Assembly (NCBI RefSeq): GCF_902859915.1
Contig: NZ_CADIKK010000023.1
Coordinates: 1 to 64,000 of the forward strand
Direction of reading: 5' to 3'
DNA length: 64,000 nt
From: Paraburkholderia ultramafica
Lineage (GTDB): Bacteria > Pseudomonadota > Gammaproteobacteria > Burkholderiales > Burkholderiaceae
Shown: one piece after another, positions 42,139-51,457 of the stretch
Numbering within the stretch: the stretch's first letter is position 1
Layout: each line of letters opens with the position of its first letter
Translations under genes and position numbers: made by a program
Notes under the pieces: generated by a model
What the model was told of the DNA's origin: nothing
The model's database searches: none
What the model saw: the letters and a program-made list of their open reading frames with translations, nothing else

Positions 42139-42987
42139 TTACTCCGCCGCGTAAGTCTTCTGCGTCTGCTCGCCGAGACCTTCGATACCCAGACGGATCG
42201 TCTGACCCGGCTTCAGGAACACCGGATTCGGCTTCACGCCCATGCCGACGCCCGGCGGCGTGCCGGTCGAGATCACGTCGCCCGGTTGCAGGCTCATGCA
42301 CTGCGACACATACGAGACCAGCTTCGCGACGCCGAACACCATCGTCTTCGTGTTGCCGTTCTGATAACGGTGGCCGTCCACTTCGAGCCACAAGCTCAGG
42401 TTCTGCGGATCGGCGACTTCATCGCGCGTGACGACCCACGGGCCGATCGGGCCGAACGTGTCGAAGCCCTTGCCCTTGTCCCACGTGCCGCCGCGTTCGA
42501 TCTGCCATTCGCGTTCCGACACGTCGTTGATCACGCAGTAACCGGCGACGTAATCGAGCGCGTTGGCTTCGTCGATATATTTCGCCGGCCTGCCGATCAC
42601 CACGCCCAGTTCGACTTCCCAGTCGGTCTTCTTCGAGCCGCGCGGAATTTCGACGTCGTCGTTCGGGCCGCAAATCGCGCTCGTCCACTTGTTGAAGATG
42701 ACCGGCTCGGACGGCACCGGCAGGTTCGATTCCGCCGCGTGGTCCGCGTAATTCAGCCCGATGCAGATGAACTTGCCGATCTTGCCGACGCACGGACCCA
42801 TGCGCGGATTACCTTCGACCAACGGCAGCGAAGCCGGGTCGAGCGCGCGCAGTTTGGCGAGACCTTCAGCGGTCAGCGCGGCGCCGTCGATATCGCCGAC
42901 CACCTTGGACAGATCGCGAAGCTTGCCTTGCGCGTCCAGCATACCCGGCTTTTCCTGGCCTTTCGGCCCATAACGAAGCAGTTTCAT
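42139..42987 (-). CDS. Fumarylacetoacetate hydrolase-family enzyme, probable 2,4-diketo-3-deoxy-L-fuconate hydrolase
   Basis: This 282-residue protein has the FAH fold: KFICIGLNYADHAAESNLPV, metal-site Glu residues in DWEVELGVVIGRPAKYI, and the C-terminal GDVISTGTPPGVGMGVKPNP. In non-phosphorylating L-fucose and L-rhamnose routes, such enzymes cleave 2,4-diketo-3-deoxy-sugar acids to pyruvate and lactate. Its place as the last gene of an operon with lactonase, dehydratase and dehydrogenases supports that role. The exact sugar acid is inferred. It starts at ATG 42987, 63 bases after the SDR gene. Confidence 0.88.
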   Translation of the reverse strand: MKLLRYGPKGQEKPGMLDAQGKLRDLSKVVGDIDGAALTAEGLAKLRALDPASLPLVEGNPRMGPCVGKIGKFICIGLNYADHAAESNLPVPSEPVIFNKWTSAICGPNDDVEIPRGSKKTDWEVELGVVIGRPAKYIDEANALDYVAGYCVINDVSEREWQIERGGTWDKGKGFDTFGPIGPWVVTRDEVADPQNLSLWLEVDGHRYQNGNTKTMVFGVAKLVSYVSQCMSLQPGDVISTGTPPGVGMGVKPNPVFLKPGQTIRLGIEGLGEQTQKTYAAE

Positions 42988-43050
42988 CGTGGTACTTCCC
43001 TTTACGTTCAGCAGTATTCGGTTCGTGGGTCGATTCGTAAGCGGCGTGCG

Positions 43051-43794
43051 TCAGTTCGACCAGCCGCCGTCGATCACATGTGCCTGGCCGGTGGTAAACG
43101 ACGATTCGTCGGACGCGAGATACAGCGCCAACGCGGCGATCTCTTCCGGCTTGCCGACGCGGCCCATCGGCTGACGCGCGACGAACGCCGCCTGCACGGC
43201 GTCCACCGTCGCGCCTTGCGCCTGAGCCTGCGCGGCGATCCGCTGTTCGAGCGACGGCGAAGACACCGTGCCCGGGCAGATCGCGTTACAGCGTACACCA
43301 CGTGTGACGAAGTCCGCAGCAACGGCCTTGGTCAGCCCGATCACCGCGGCCTTCGAAGCGCCATAGGCAAAGCGGTTCGGCACACCCTTCACGCTCGACG
43401 CCGCCGACGACATGTTGATGATCGAGCCGCCGCCTTTCTCGAGCATCGCCGGCAGGAACGCGCGGATCATGCGGTACATCGCCTTCGCGTTAAGGTCGAA
43501 CGCGAAATCCCAGTCCTCTTCACTGCATTCGAGAATCGAGCCAGCGTGCACGAAGCCCGCGCAGTTGAACAGCACGTCGATCGCGCCGATCTCGGCGGCC
43601 AGCGCGTTGATCGCCACGTTGTCGCGCACGTCGAGCTTGCGCGCATCGACCGGCTTGCCGGCCAGTCCGTCGATGCGGATGTCCGTGGCGATCACGCGCG
43701 CGCCTTCGCGTGCGAAGAGTTCCGCGGTGGCGAGACCGATGCCTTGTCCTGCCGCGCTGATCAGGGCCGTTTTGCCGGCCAGTCTTTGTGTCAT
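43051..43794 (-). CDS. Short-chain dehydrogenase, probable 2-keto-3-deoxy-L-fuconate 4-dehydrogenase
   Basis: This 247-residue classical SDR has the nucleotide motif SAAGQGIGLATAELF (about 13-27), NVAINALAAEIGAIDVLFNC (cofactor Asn/Ala region), the catalytic Ser in MSSAASSVKG, and YxxxK as YGASKAAVIGL. The ending GQAHVIDGGWS is usual. In the nonphosphorylative L-fucose pathway an SDR oxidises 2-keto-3-deoxy-L-fuconate to the 2,4-diketo acid for the hydrolase encoded next. Neighbouring genes rather than residues specify the substrate. Confidence 0.88.
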   Translation of the reverse strand: MTQRLAGKTALISAAGQGIGLATAELFAREGARVIATDIRIDGLAGKPVDARKLDVRDNVAINALAAEIGAIDVLFNCAGFVHAGSILECSEEDWDFAFDLNAKAMYRMIRAFLPAMLEKGGGSIINMSSAASSVKGVPNRFAYGASKAAVIGLTKAVAADFVTRGVRCNAICPGTVSSPSLEQRIAAQAQAQGATVDAVQAAFVARQPMGRVGKPEEIAALALYLASDESSFTTGQAHVIDGGWSN

Positions 43795-43848
43795 CTACGA
43801 CTCCAGTTGAATGGGCTGCTCGTGTCCTGCTGACGCTTCCAGAAAAAA

Positions 43849-44679
43849 TCAGAGCCGGTAAAACGCGGCGGCGTTGTCGCCGAAAACGGCTTCGCGCTCG
43901 GCGTCGCTCAACGACGCGAGCAAGGTGGTCGCCACCGAATGCCAGAGCAGGTAGTCGCCGTTCAGATCGAGCACCGGCCAGTCGCTGCCCCACATCAGGC
44001 GCGCCGGACCGAACGACGTCAGCAGATGCTCGACATACGGACGCAGCGTGTCCTCGGTCCAGCCGGGCGATGCCTCGGTGGCGAGGCCCGACAGCTTGCA
44101 ATGCACTTGCGGCAGAGCGGCGAGGCGCGTGATCGCATCGGCCCAGCTCTGATAGCCCGCGCGGCCGTAACGGATCGGCGGCTTCGCGCCATGATCGACG
44201 ACGATGCGCAGCGCGGGAAAACGTGTGGCGAAGGTTTCGACATGCTCGACGTGACGCGCGTAAATCAACGCGTCGAACGCGAGATCGTGCGCGATCAGCG
44301 CTTCGATTGCCGGTGCGAGATCGGGGTTCGCGATCCATGTGTCGTCCGGCAGATCCTGGAGCATCGGCCGTACGCCCTTGAACTTCGGCTCGCTCGCCAG
44401 CGCCTCGATCACGGCCGGTGCCGTGGGCAACAGCAAGGGCACCCAGCCGACCACGCCCGCAATCGACGGCTCATGCCGCGCGAGGTCCAGCAGGTAACGT
44501 GTTTCGTCGATGGACGGCGCCGCCTGCACCACCACTGTACGCTCGATGCCCGCTCTCTCGCGCAACGGCTCGAGATTCGCCGGGCCGAACGGCCGGTACA
44601 GGATCTTCAGCTCCGGCGTGAGCCACTCATAGTCGCCTCGCGCGGGGTCCCAGTAGTGCTGATGGGCGTCGATCGGCAT
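43849..44679 (-). CDS. Amidohydrolase-family lactonase, probable L-fucono-1,5-lactonase
   Basis: The product has 276 residues from ATG 44679 (MPIDAHQHYWDPARGDY). The TIM-barrel amidohydrolase motifs are the N-terminal AHQHYWDP, VVDHGAKPPIRYG near 165, HCKLSGLATEAS near 200 and the C-terminal metal Asp in LMWGSDWPVLDLNGDY. This is the COG3618 lactonase group, which opens sugar lactones (fuconolactone, rhamnonolactone). It follows the aldo/keto reductase by seven bases, so the lactone made by that enzyme is its likely substrate. Confidence 0.88.
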   Translation of the reverse strand: MPIDAHQHYWDPARGDYEWLTPELKILYRPFGPANLEPLRERAGIERTVVVQAAPSIDETRYLLDLARHEPSIAGVVGWVPLLLPTAPAVIEALASEPKFKGVRPMLQDLPDDTWIANPDLAPAIEALIAHDLAFDALIYARHVEHVETFATRFPALRIVVDHGAKPPIRYGRAGYQSWADAITRLAALPQVHCKLSGLATEASPGWTEDTLRPYVEHLLTSFGPARLMWGSDWPVLDLNGDYLLWHSVATTLLASLSDAEREAVFGDNAAAFYRL

Positions 44680-44686
44680 CGTCGAA

Positions 44687-45727
44687 TCAATCCTCTGGCG
44701 CGGGCGCGCGCGGGTCGAGCAAGCCTGCGTCGCGCAACGCGGACCACAAGCCCGCGGGGATCGGCTGCTCGAACGACGCGACGTTCTCACGCAATTCGTC
44801 GGCGCTGCGCGCGCCGGTCAACACGGTGGCGACTGCCGGATGCGCATACGGAAACTGCAACGCGGCGGCGGGCAGCGGCACGCCATGCGCACGGCACACC
44901 GCCTCCAGCCGCGCGACGCGCTCGATCACTTCGCGCGGCGCTGCGCCGTAGTTGAATTTCAGATCGCCCGCGACGCCGCGCGCCAGAATGCCCGAGTTGA
45001 ACGCGCCGCCTAACAGGATGCTGACGCCGCGCGCTTCGCAGGCCGGCAGCAGGTCGTCGAGCGTGGTCTGTTCGAGGAGCGTATAACGGCCCGCAAGCAA
45101 CGCGCAATCGATATCGAACTCGGCCATCGCGTCGAGTATCACCGCGCCTTCGTTGACGCCGAGTCCGACCGCCTTGATCGCGCCCGACGAGCGCAACCTG
45201 TCCAGCGCGCGGAAGCCGCCGCCTTCGGTCAGTTGCCGCCAGTAGTGGGGGTGCTGGTCGCCGTGCGTGACACGGCCGATATCGTGCACCAGCAGAATGT
45301 CGATCTCGACGATGCCCATGCGCTGCTGACTGTCTTCGAACGACCGCAGGATGCCGTCGTGCGTATAGTCGTAGATCGCTTCGAAAGGCAGCGGGTTTTG
45401 CCAGCCTTCGCGGTCGTCGAAGGGTGTGGTGCGCGGCACGAAGCGGCGGCCCACTTTGGTCGACAGCACATAGTCGCCGCGCGGATAGCGGCGCAACGCG
45501 TCGCCCAGCCGATGCTCGGCCTTGGTGTTGCCGTAATGCGGCGCGGTGTCGAAGTAACGCACGCCGGCGTCCCACGCGGCGGCGATGGTCGCGTGGGCCT
45601 CCTCATCGGACAGATCGCGGTACAGGCCACCCAAAGGCGCCGTGCCGAGACCCAATCCGCTCACCTGCAACGTGCCGCGGCCGATGCGGCGCCGCTGCCC
45701 GATCTTCGAAGCGATCATGGCCGTCAT
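44687..45727 (-). CDS. Aldo/keto reductase, probable L-fucose (aldose) 1-dehydrogenase
   Basis: The product has 346 residues from ATG 45727, preceded by AGGAGA. The AKR tetrad is recognisable as Asp in GVRYFDTAPHYG, Tyr in the same segment, Lys in VLSTKVGRRF, and His in DILLVHDIGRV. Length and sequence resemble D-threo-aldose 1-dehydrogenase/L-fucose dehydrogenase and pyridoxal dehydrogenase relatives. It would oxidise the free sugar to the 1,5-lactone as the first intracellular step. No mutarotase gene accompanies it. Confidence 0.88.
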   Translation of the reverse strand: MTAMIASKIGQRRRIGRGTLQVSGLGLGTAPLGGLYRDLSDEEAHATIAAAWDAGVRYFDTAPHYGNTKAEHRLGDALRRYPRGDYVLSTKVGRRFVPRTTPFDDREGWQNPLPFEAIYDYTHDGILRSFEDSQQRMGIVEIDILLVHDIGRVTHGDQHPHYWRQLTEGGGFRALDRLRSSGAIKAVGLGVNEGAVILDAMAEFDIDCALLAGRYTLLEQTTLDDLLPACEARGVSILLGGAFNSGILARGVAGDLKFNYGAAPREVIERVARLEAVCRAHGVPLPAAALQFPYAHPAVATVLTGARSADELRENVASFEQPIPAGLWSALRDAGLLDPRAPAPED

Positions 45728-45836
45728 TGAGCGCGTCTCCTGATTTTTTGTGTTTTTACCATGTACGGATGCGATTTGCCCACCGCGCTCGCGGCCTGTT
45801 TGCCGCGAGCGTGAACGGTGCGCCCGATGGGTCCGC

Positions 45837-47147
45837 TCAATGCGGCTCGATCGCGACGACCCGTTGCGCGGGCGCGGCGCTCGACGGCAAGCACGCGGGC
45901 CCGACCGGCTCGAACGTTTTGTAGGTCAGGATGAATTCCTGATGACCAAGCGTTTCCGATTTCGACGCCGCGCCGCGCGACACCGCGACCGTTTGCCCGA
46001 ACACTTCGCGGCCCACTTCGTCGAGCGTGCCGCGGCCTTCGAGAATACGGCCGGCATCGACGTCCATGTCGCCGGCTAGATTGCGATACGTCGACGGGTT
46101 CGCGCACACCTTGATCACCGGCGAGATCGCCGAGCCGACCACCGAACCGCGCCCGGTCGTGAACAGGATCACGTGCGCGCCGCAAGCGATCAGTTCGCCG
46201 ATTTCCGCATTGTCGCTGATATTCGGAAAGCCGAAGCGCGGTTCGCCGTCCGGCACGACGTCGAGCAGATAGAGGCCGCCGGTCGGCGGAATGTCGCCGG
46301 GTTTGACAATGCCGACAATCGGCGACGCCCCGCTTTTCGCATACGCGCCCAGCGATTTCTCTTCCTGCGTGGTGAGCCCGCCGTCCGCGTTGCCGACCGC
46401 GAAGCTGCCGTGCCCGAGAGTCGAGTAATAGCGCGCCGCCTTCGCGACGCACGCAACGATTTCGTCGCCGAGGTCCGGGCGCGCCGCGCGCGTCTTCATA
46501 TGGAATTCGCAGCCCACCAGCTCGCCGGTTTCCTCGAAGATGCAGGTCGCGCCCGCGTCGATCAGATGATCGAACGCGCGGCCCACGGCCGGGTTCGCGG
46601 TGATGCCGCTGGTGCCGTCGGAGCCGCCGCAAATCGTGCCGACCACCAGTTCGCTCAGCGCCATCGGCACTTTGCGTTGCGCGGCGAGTTGCGCGCGCGC
46701 GCCGCGAATCCAGTCGACGCCGTATTGAATCGTGCTGCGCGTGCCGCCCTTTTCCTGGATCGTCAGGACTTCGACAGGACGGCCGCTGGCACGCACCACG
46801 TCCACCAGGTAGTGCTTGTTCATGCTCTCGCAACCGAGCGACACGAACAGCACCGCGCCCACGTTCGGATGCGTGGTGAGCCGTTCGAGCATCTTTTCCG
46901 CGTAGCCGTTCGGATAGCAGCCGGGAAAGCCGATCAGATGCACCGGCGGCTCGCATTCGGCGCGAGGATCGTCGAACGCGTCGAGCGGCGCGCGAAACTG
47001 CGTGACGATCTCGCGCGCCACGTGATGCGCGCATTCGACCAGATAGGCCACCGCGACCACATTGCGGATACCCTTGCGGCCGTCGCTGCGCAGATAGCCT
47101 TGCAGCATCGTTTGCTGCGCGGCGGTTGCTAAGAAAGTGTCAGTCAT
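45837..47147 (-). CDS. UxaA-type sugar-acid dehydratase, large (C-terminal) subunit
   Basis: The product has 436 residues from ATG 47147 (MTDTFLATAAQQTMLQGYLR). The UxaA/GarD C-terminal fold shows GRKGIRNVVAVAYLVECAHH, HPNVGAVLFVSLGCESMN, GGSDGTSGITANPAVGRAFD, EETGELVGCE, GNADGGLTTQEEKSLGAYAK and HVILFTTGRGSVVGSAISPV. UxaA enzymes dehydrate altronate-type acids with a divalent metal. Here it most likely dehydrates L-fuconate to 2-keto-3-deoxy-L-fuconate, replacing the enolase-superfamily dehydratase of other pathways. The small SAF-domain subunit is encoded immediately upstream. Confidence 0.88.
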   Translation of the reverse strand: MTDTFLATAAQQTMLQGYLRSDGRKGIRNVVAVAYLVECAHHVAREIVTQFRAPLDAFDDPRAECEPPVHLIGFPGCYPNGYAEKMLERLTTHPNVGAVLFVSLGCESMNKHYLVDVVRASGRPVEVLTIQEKGGTRSTIQYGVDWIRGARAQLAAQRKVPMALSELVVGTICGGSDGTSGITANPAVGRAFDHLIDAGATCIFEETGELVGCEFHMKTRAARPDLGDEIVACVAKAARYYSTLGHGSFAVGNADGGLTTQEEKSLGAYAKSGASPIVGIVKPGDIPPTGGLYLLDVVPDGEPRFGFPNISDNAEIGELIACGAHVILFTTGRGSVVGSAISPVIKVCANPSTYRNLAGDMDVDAGRILEGRGTLDEVGREVFGQTVAVSRGAASKSETLGHQEFILTYKTFEPVGPACLPSSAAPAQRVVAIEPH

Positions 47148-47209
47148 GGATGATCGTTCCAGCGGTTTCAGCGGTTGCAGAGGCATAGGGCCGCGTGATG
47201 GTGCGCGTG

Positions 47210-47536
47210 TCAGTGATGGACGAACTCGTGACCCGCGTCGTGCGTATAGGTCGGCAGGTAGTCGCTTTCGAGGTTGTGCGTATGCAGATGCGCGCCGCGC
47301 TCGACCGCCTCGGTCACGTGGCCGATCACCGCGCCGTAGCGCAACACCTTGTCGTCTTTCGCGAGTTCATGGCGCGCCACCTTGTGACCGAGTTCGATGG
47401 TTCGGGTCAGCGTGACGCGCTCGCCTTCGATCTCCACCTGCGTGCCCGCGTCGAGCCGCGCCGCCGCGATCAGGCAGTTGTCGGCGGGACTGAGCAGAAT
47501 CAGACGCGGGTCGGTTGGCAATGGACGGCTGGTCAA
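47210..47536 (-). CDS. UxaA-type dehydratase, small (SAF-domain) subunit
   Basis: The product has 108 residues from TTG 47536 (TSRPLPTDPRLILLSPADNC follows). GGAGAAC just upstream supports this start over longer readings that overlap the permease gene. The SAF-like fold contains LDAGTQVEIEGERVTLTRTI and ELGHKVARHELAKDDKVLRY, then GAVIGHVTEAVERGAHLHTHN. In E. coli UxaA this domain is fused to the large domain; Campylobacter jejuni fucose loci also carry a split form. It begins 25 bases after the permease stop. Confidence 0.88.
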   Translation of the reverse strand: MTSRPLPTDPRLILLSPADNCLIAAARLDAGTQVEIEGERVTLTRTIELGHKVARHELAKDDKVLRYGAVIGHVTEAVERGAHLHTHNLESDYLPTYTHDAGHEFVHH

Positions 47537-47561
47537 AAGAGTTCTCCGTAGTGCGTGCGCA

Positions 47562-48617
47562 TTAGTTCTGGCCTTCGCCGCTGGCAAGCCGCGCCACCAT
47601 CAGCGAGCCGAGAATGATCGCGCCATAGATCGCCTGAATCCAGAACGACGGCACCTGGGCGAGCGTCAGCAGGTTCTGCACGACGCCGAGCAGCAGCACG
47701 CCGGAGAGCGCGCCGAGCATCGTGCCCTTGCCGCCGTCGAGCGAGATGCCGCCGATCACCGCGGCCGCGAACACCGTGAAGATCATGCCGTTGCCCTGAT
47801 TCGCGTTGATCGCGCCGACATAGCCGGTCACGATCAGGCCGCCCAGCGACGCCAGCATGCTGCCGAGCACGAACACGCCCCACGTGATGCGCTCGACGCG
47901 AATCCCCGCCGCGCGCGCCGCTTCCGGATTGCCGCCGATCGCATACAACGCGCGGCCCAAGCGGTGATAGCGCAACACGAACGCGGCGATTGCAAAGGCC
48001 GCCGCCGCGAGCCACACCGACAACGGCAAGCCGAACACGATGGTGGTGGCGAGCGTGAAGAACGACGCCGGCATATCGAACAACGTGCCGCCTTTGGTCG
48101 CGCCGACCAGCATGCCGCGCAACACGATCAGCATGGCCAGCGTGACGATGAACGCGTTCAGCCGCAAACGCACCACGAGAAAGCCGTTGATCAAACCGAT
48201 CACCGCGCCCACCGCGACAATCGCGATCAGGCCGACCGCCGCCGGCCATTGCGTGCCGAAGCCCGCGGACGCCGCCGGCATCACCAGCATCGCGCCCACG
48301 GCGGGGGCAATGCCGACCGTCGATTCGAGCGACAAATCGAACTTGCCGGTCAGCACGATCAGCGATTCCGCGAGCACCACCAGCGCCAGTGCCGCCGATG
48401 CGCCCAGCACGCTGATCAGATTCGCCCGCGTCAGAAAGCTCGGGCTGACGAACGCGCCGATCACGATCAGCAATGCGAGCGCGGGCAGCAACGCCAGCTC
48501 GCGCAGGCGGACGAGTTCGGAGCGGGCGCGTTTGCCTCGCGACGCCGCTGCGGCGGGCTGCGGCTGCGCTTGAGCTTGCGCGGTGCCGAATGCGGGGCTG
48601 GGCACACTATTCTTCAT
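47562..48617 (-). CDS. Sugar ABC transporter permease, RbsC-like
   Basis: The product has 351 residues from ATG 48617, preceded by GAAGGAGT; the longer TTG start at 48635 is not needed. It has about eight to ten helices and the ribose/xylose permease pattern, with GKFDLSLESTVGIAPAVGAM, GLINGFLVVRLRLNAFIVTL, YAIGGNPEAARAAGIRVERI and GGISLDGGKGTMLGALSGVL. Its start overlaps the end of the ATPase gene by 11 bases, indicating coupled translation. The sugar is inferred from the downstream catabolic genes. Confidence 0.92.
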   Translation of the reverse strand: MKNSVPSPAFGTAQAQAQPQPAAAASRGKRARSELVRLRELALLPALALLIVIGAFVSPSFLTRANLISVLGASAALALVVLAESLIVLTGKFDLSLESTVGIAPAVGAMLVMPAASAGFGTQWPAAVGLIAIVAVGAVIGLINGFLVVRLRLNAFIVTLAMLIVLRGMLVGATKGGTLFDMPASFFTLATTIVFGLPLSVWLAAAAFAIAAFVLRYHRLGRALYAIGGNPEAARAAGIRVERITWGVFVLGSMLASLGGLIVTGYVGAINANQGNGMIFTVFAAAVIGGISLDGGKGTMLGALSGVLLLGVVQNLLTLAQVPSFWIQAIYGAIILGSLMVARLASGEGQN

Positions 48618-50130
48618 GGAGACTGACTCCTTCAACGGATGCGATCAGGTCGTGGTCCTGCCAACCCGCGGAAAATTCGGCCGCGACACGGCCACGGAAC
48701 ATGACCAGCACACGGTCACAGATGCGCAGATCGTCGAGCTCGCCGGACACGACCAGCACAGCCTTGCCCTCTTCGCGCACGCGATCCACGACGGAGAGCA
48801 ACGCTTCTTTCGATTTCACGTCGACGCCCGCGGTGGGGTCGATCAGCACGAGCACGTTGGGATCGGTAGCGAGCGCACGCGCCATCACCACCTTCTGCTG
48901 ATTGCCGCCCGATAGACCGGACACGACATGCTCCGGACCTTGCGCAACGATGCCGAGCGCGTCGATCATCTTCTGGCCGAACGCGTTCTTCTTCGCGGGC
49001 GGCGCGATGCCGAACTTGCCGAGCATCCGCGCGATCGTCATCGACGCGTTTTCCGCGACCGATTGCGTGAGCACCAGCCCTTCGTGATGCCGGTCCTTCG
49101 GCACGCAGCCGATGCCGTGCGCCAATGCCGCCGGCACGTCAGCGGGCGGCAACGCTTTGCCGTCCACGCTGACCGTGCCGCGTTGCACCGCGCGCAAGCC
49201 GGCGATCGCTTCGGCGACGCTGGTGCGGCCGCTGCTCGTCGCGCCCGTCAGGCCGACGACTTCGCCGCGCTTGACGGTAAACGACACGCCTTCGTAATCG
49301 GAGCCGGCCAGTTCGTCGACCTGCAGCGCGATCGCGGTATCGGGGGGCAACGCGTCGCGCGCCGCCGCGTCGGCGACGTTCAGACCGCCGCGTTCGCCCG
49401 TCATCGCTTCGATCAACTGCGCGCGCGGCAACGCGGACACCGGCGCGCTGACGATATGCCGCGCGTCGCGCAGCACCGTCACCGCCTGACAAATCTCGTA
49501 GACTTCCTGAAGATGATGCGAGATGAACAGGAAGGTCACGCCTTCGCGCTGCAACTCGCTGATACGCCGAAACAGGCGCTTGATTTCGTCGCCGTCGAGC
49601 TGCGCGGTCGGTTCGTCGAGGATGATGAAGCGCGCGCCGTACGACAGCGCCCGCGCGATCTCCACCAGTTGCCGCGCTTCCACTGTCAGATCGCCGGCGC
49701 GCGCATCTTCACGCACGTCGATCTTCCAGTGATCGAGCAACGCGCGCGCGTCGCGGCGCATCGCTTGCCAATCGATCATGCCGCCGCGCACCGGCTGCCG
49801 GTTGATAAACAGATTCTCCGCGACGCTCAGGTCGCGGATGATCGTCGAATGCTGATAGACGCAAGCGACGCGCTCGCGCCACGCATCGCGATCCGCGATC
49901 GACGGCGCGAGCGCGCCGTTGAAACGCACCTCGCCGGTGTCGGGCTTGCGCAGGCCGGTGAGAATCGACACCAGCGTCGATTTACCCGCGCCATTGCGCC
50001 CGACGAGCGCATGCGACTCGCCGGGCACCACGCGGATGCTCACGTCTTTCAGCGCTGCCGTCGAGCCGAAGCGTTTGGTGACCTCGAACGCTTCGACGAC
50101 CGCCGGCATGGAGGGCGTCAGCTCGCTCAT
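48607..50130 (-). CDS. Sugar ABC transporter ATPase, RbsA-like (two ATPase domains)
   Basis: The product has 507 residues from ATG 50130, which overlaps the stop of the binding-protein gene as ATGA. Domain 1 has Walker A GRNGAGKSTL and Walker B FIILDEPTAQLDGDE. Domain 2 shows a degenerate Walker A region (GATSSGRTSV) and a signature GLSGGNQQKVVMARAL with IDPTAGVDVKSKE. This asymmetry is standard for RbsA/MglA/XylG. It energises uptake through the adjacent permease. Confidence 0.93.
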   Translation of the reverse strand: MSELTPSMPAVVEAFEVTKRFGSTAALKDVSIRVVPGESHALVGRNGAGKSTLVSILTGLRKPDTGEVRFNGALAPSIADRDAWRERVACVYQHSTIIRDLSVAENLFINRQPVRGGMIDWQAMRRDARALLDHWKIDVREDARAGDLTVEARQLVEIARALSYGARFIILDEPTAQLDGDEIKRLFRRISELQREGVTFLFISHHLQEVYEICQAVTVLRDARHIVSAPVSALPRAQLIEAMTGERGGLNVADAAARDALPPDTAIALQVDELAGSDYEGVSFTVKRGEVVGLTGATSSGRTSVAEAIAGLRAVQRGTVSVDGKALPPADVPAALAHGIGCVPKDRHHEGLVLTQSVAENASMTIARMLGKFGIAPPAKKNAFGQKMIDALGIVAQGPEHVVSGLSGGNQQKVVMARALATDPNVLVLIDPTAGVDVKSKEALLSVVDRVREEGKAVLVVSGELDDLRICDRVLVMFRGRVAAEFSAGWQDHDLIASVEGVSLHEE

Positions 50131-51185
50131 TTGACCGTGTTGCCCCACAACGCCTTGTCGTCGACATTCGACTTCGTCACGAGCGGCGCGGGCAACTGGT
50201 CTTCGAGAATCCCCGGCGTCAGCTGGATGATGTTGCTGCCGTGATCGGTCGGGCCCGGCTTGAAGGTTTGCCCCGCCAACGCGGCCTTGATATAGAACAG
50301 GCCGTATTTCGCGTACGAATCGGCGGGCTGCGACACGGTTGCGTCGATGTCGCCACGGCGAATCGCGTCGAACTCCTGAGGAATGCCGTCGTTACTCACG
50401 ATCACGACGTGCTTCGCATCGCCGGCGGGAAACAGCATCTGCTTGCGCCGCAAGGTTTGCAGCGTCGGCGACAGATAGACGCCGCCCGCCTGCATGTAGA
50501 TCCCCTTTACGTCAGGATTCGCCGTCAGCAAGCTGTCGAGCGCGGTGGCCGCCACGTCGCCCTTCCAGGCCGCCGGAATTTCCAGCACCGACACACCCGG
50601 ATAACCCTTCATACACGCGCGGAACGCTTCGGACCGGTCGCGCCCGTTCACCGATGCAAGGTCGCCCATGATCTGCACGACCTTGCCCGACGTCACGTGA
50701 TCACCGATGTATTTGCACGCCTTCTCGCCGTACGCGCGATTGTCGGCACGCACGACCATCGCGACCTTGCCTTGCGTCGGCGCGACGTCCACGGCGACCA
50801 CGGGCACGTTCCTGGCCGCGGCGGCGTCGAGCGCGCGGCTGATCGCCGCCGAATCCAGCGGGCCGACCACGATGCCTTTCGAACCGAGGTTCAGCAGATT
50901 GTTCATGTCGGTGATCTGCTGGGCGGGATCGCCATTCGAATTGACCGGCGCCAGGATGTCGAGGCTCATCTCCTTCGCGTATTTGGGCAAGTAGTTGTTG
51001 TACGACTGCCAGAACGGCGAGGTGAGCAGCGGCAGACCGAGGCCGATCTTGCCGGCGTCGGCGGCCTGCACGGTGCCGCTCATCGCGACGCCGGCGGCGC
51101 ACGCAGCGGCCGCGAGAGTGAAGAATGATCGACGGAACAAACGGTGGGCCGCGTGCGGCCGGGTAGAGAACTTGACGAACGGCAT
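50127..51185 (-). CDS. Periplasmic sugar-binding protein, RbsB-like
   Basis: This 352-residue protein has a signal peptide whose h-region is FFTLAAAACAAGVAMSG and cleavage after TVQAA. The mature type-1 periplasmic binding fold has KIGLGLPLLTSPFWQSYNNY, LGSKGIVVGPLDSAAISRAL, VPVVAVDVAPTQGK, VVQIMGDLASVNGRDRSEAF, DVKGIYMQAGGVYLSPTLQT and VIVSNDGIPQEFDAIRRGDI. It captures a monosaccharide, probably L-fucose or a related 6-deoxy or galacto-configured sugar. It is the first gene of the operon and faces the IclR regulator across about 270 bases. Confidence 0.92.
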   Translation of the reverse strand: MPFVKFSTRPHAAHRLFRRSFFTLAAAACAAGVAMSGTVQAADAGKIGLGLPLLTSPFWQSYNNYLPKYAKEMSLDILAPVNSNGDPAQQITDMNNLLNLGSKGIVVGPLDSAAISRALDAAAARNVPVVAVDVAPTQGKVAMVVRADNRAYGEKACKYIGDHVTSGKVVQIMGDLASVNGRDRSEAFRACMKGYPGVSVLEIPAAWKGDVAATALDSLLTANPDVKGIYMQAGGVYLSPTLQTLRRKQMLFPAGDAKHVVIVSNDGIPQEFDAIRRGDIDATVSQPADSYAKYGLFYIKAALAGQTFKPGPTDHGSNIIQLTPGILEDQLPAPLVTKSNVDDKALWGNTVK

Positions 51186-51320
51186 GGGGGTTGTCTCCAG
51201 CTATGTGTTGTTGAACTACGTGAACCGGTCAACAGGCCGGCACTTCGTCCTGCGCTTTCTTATCGATTCATCGGGTATCGGCGTGCGCTCATTCACCAAT
51301 GAACGTATTATTCATATACG

Positions 51321-51334
51321 GACTTTTCGAAGTC
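51321..51334. promoter_or_regulatory. Candidate regulatory dyad between the sugar operon and iclR-type gene
   Basis: GACTTTTCGAAGTC is a perfect 5-bp inverted repeat around TTCG, in the AT-richer centre of the divergent promoter region (51186-51457). IclR-type proteins bind palindromes in such positions, but this one is short and unproven. Confidence 0.3.
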
Positions 51335-51457
51335 AAGAAATGTGCACTGCACCAAGCGTCCGTGTTTTCCCTGGACGGGTGCGCCTTGCCCAAGATTCGC
51401 GCCGCACTTACATTCATGCGCCAGATAATGAGAACTGCACACGGAACCTCGCCAACG

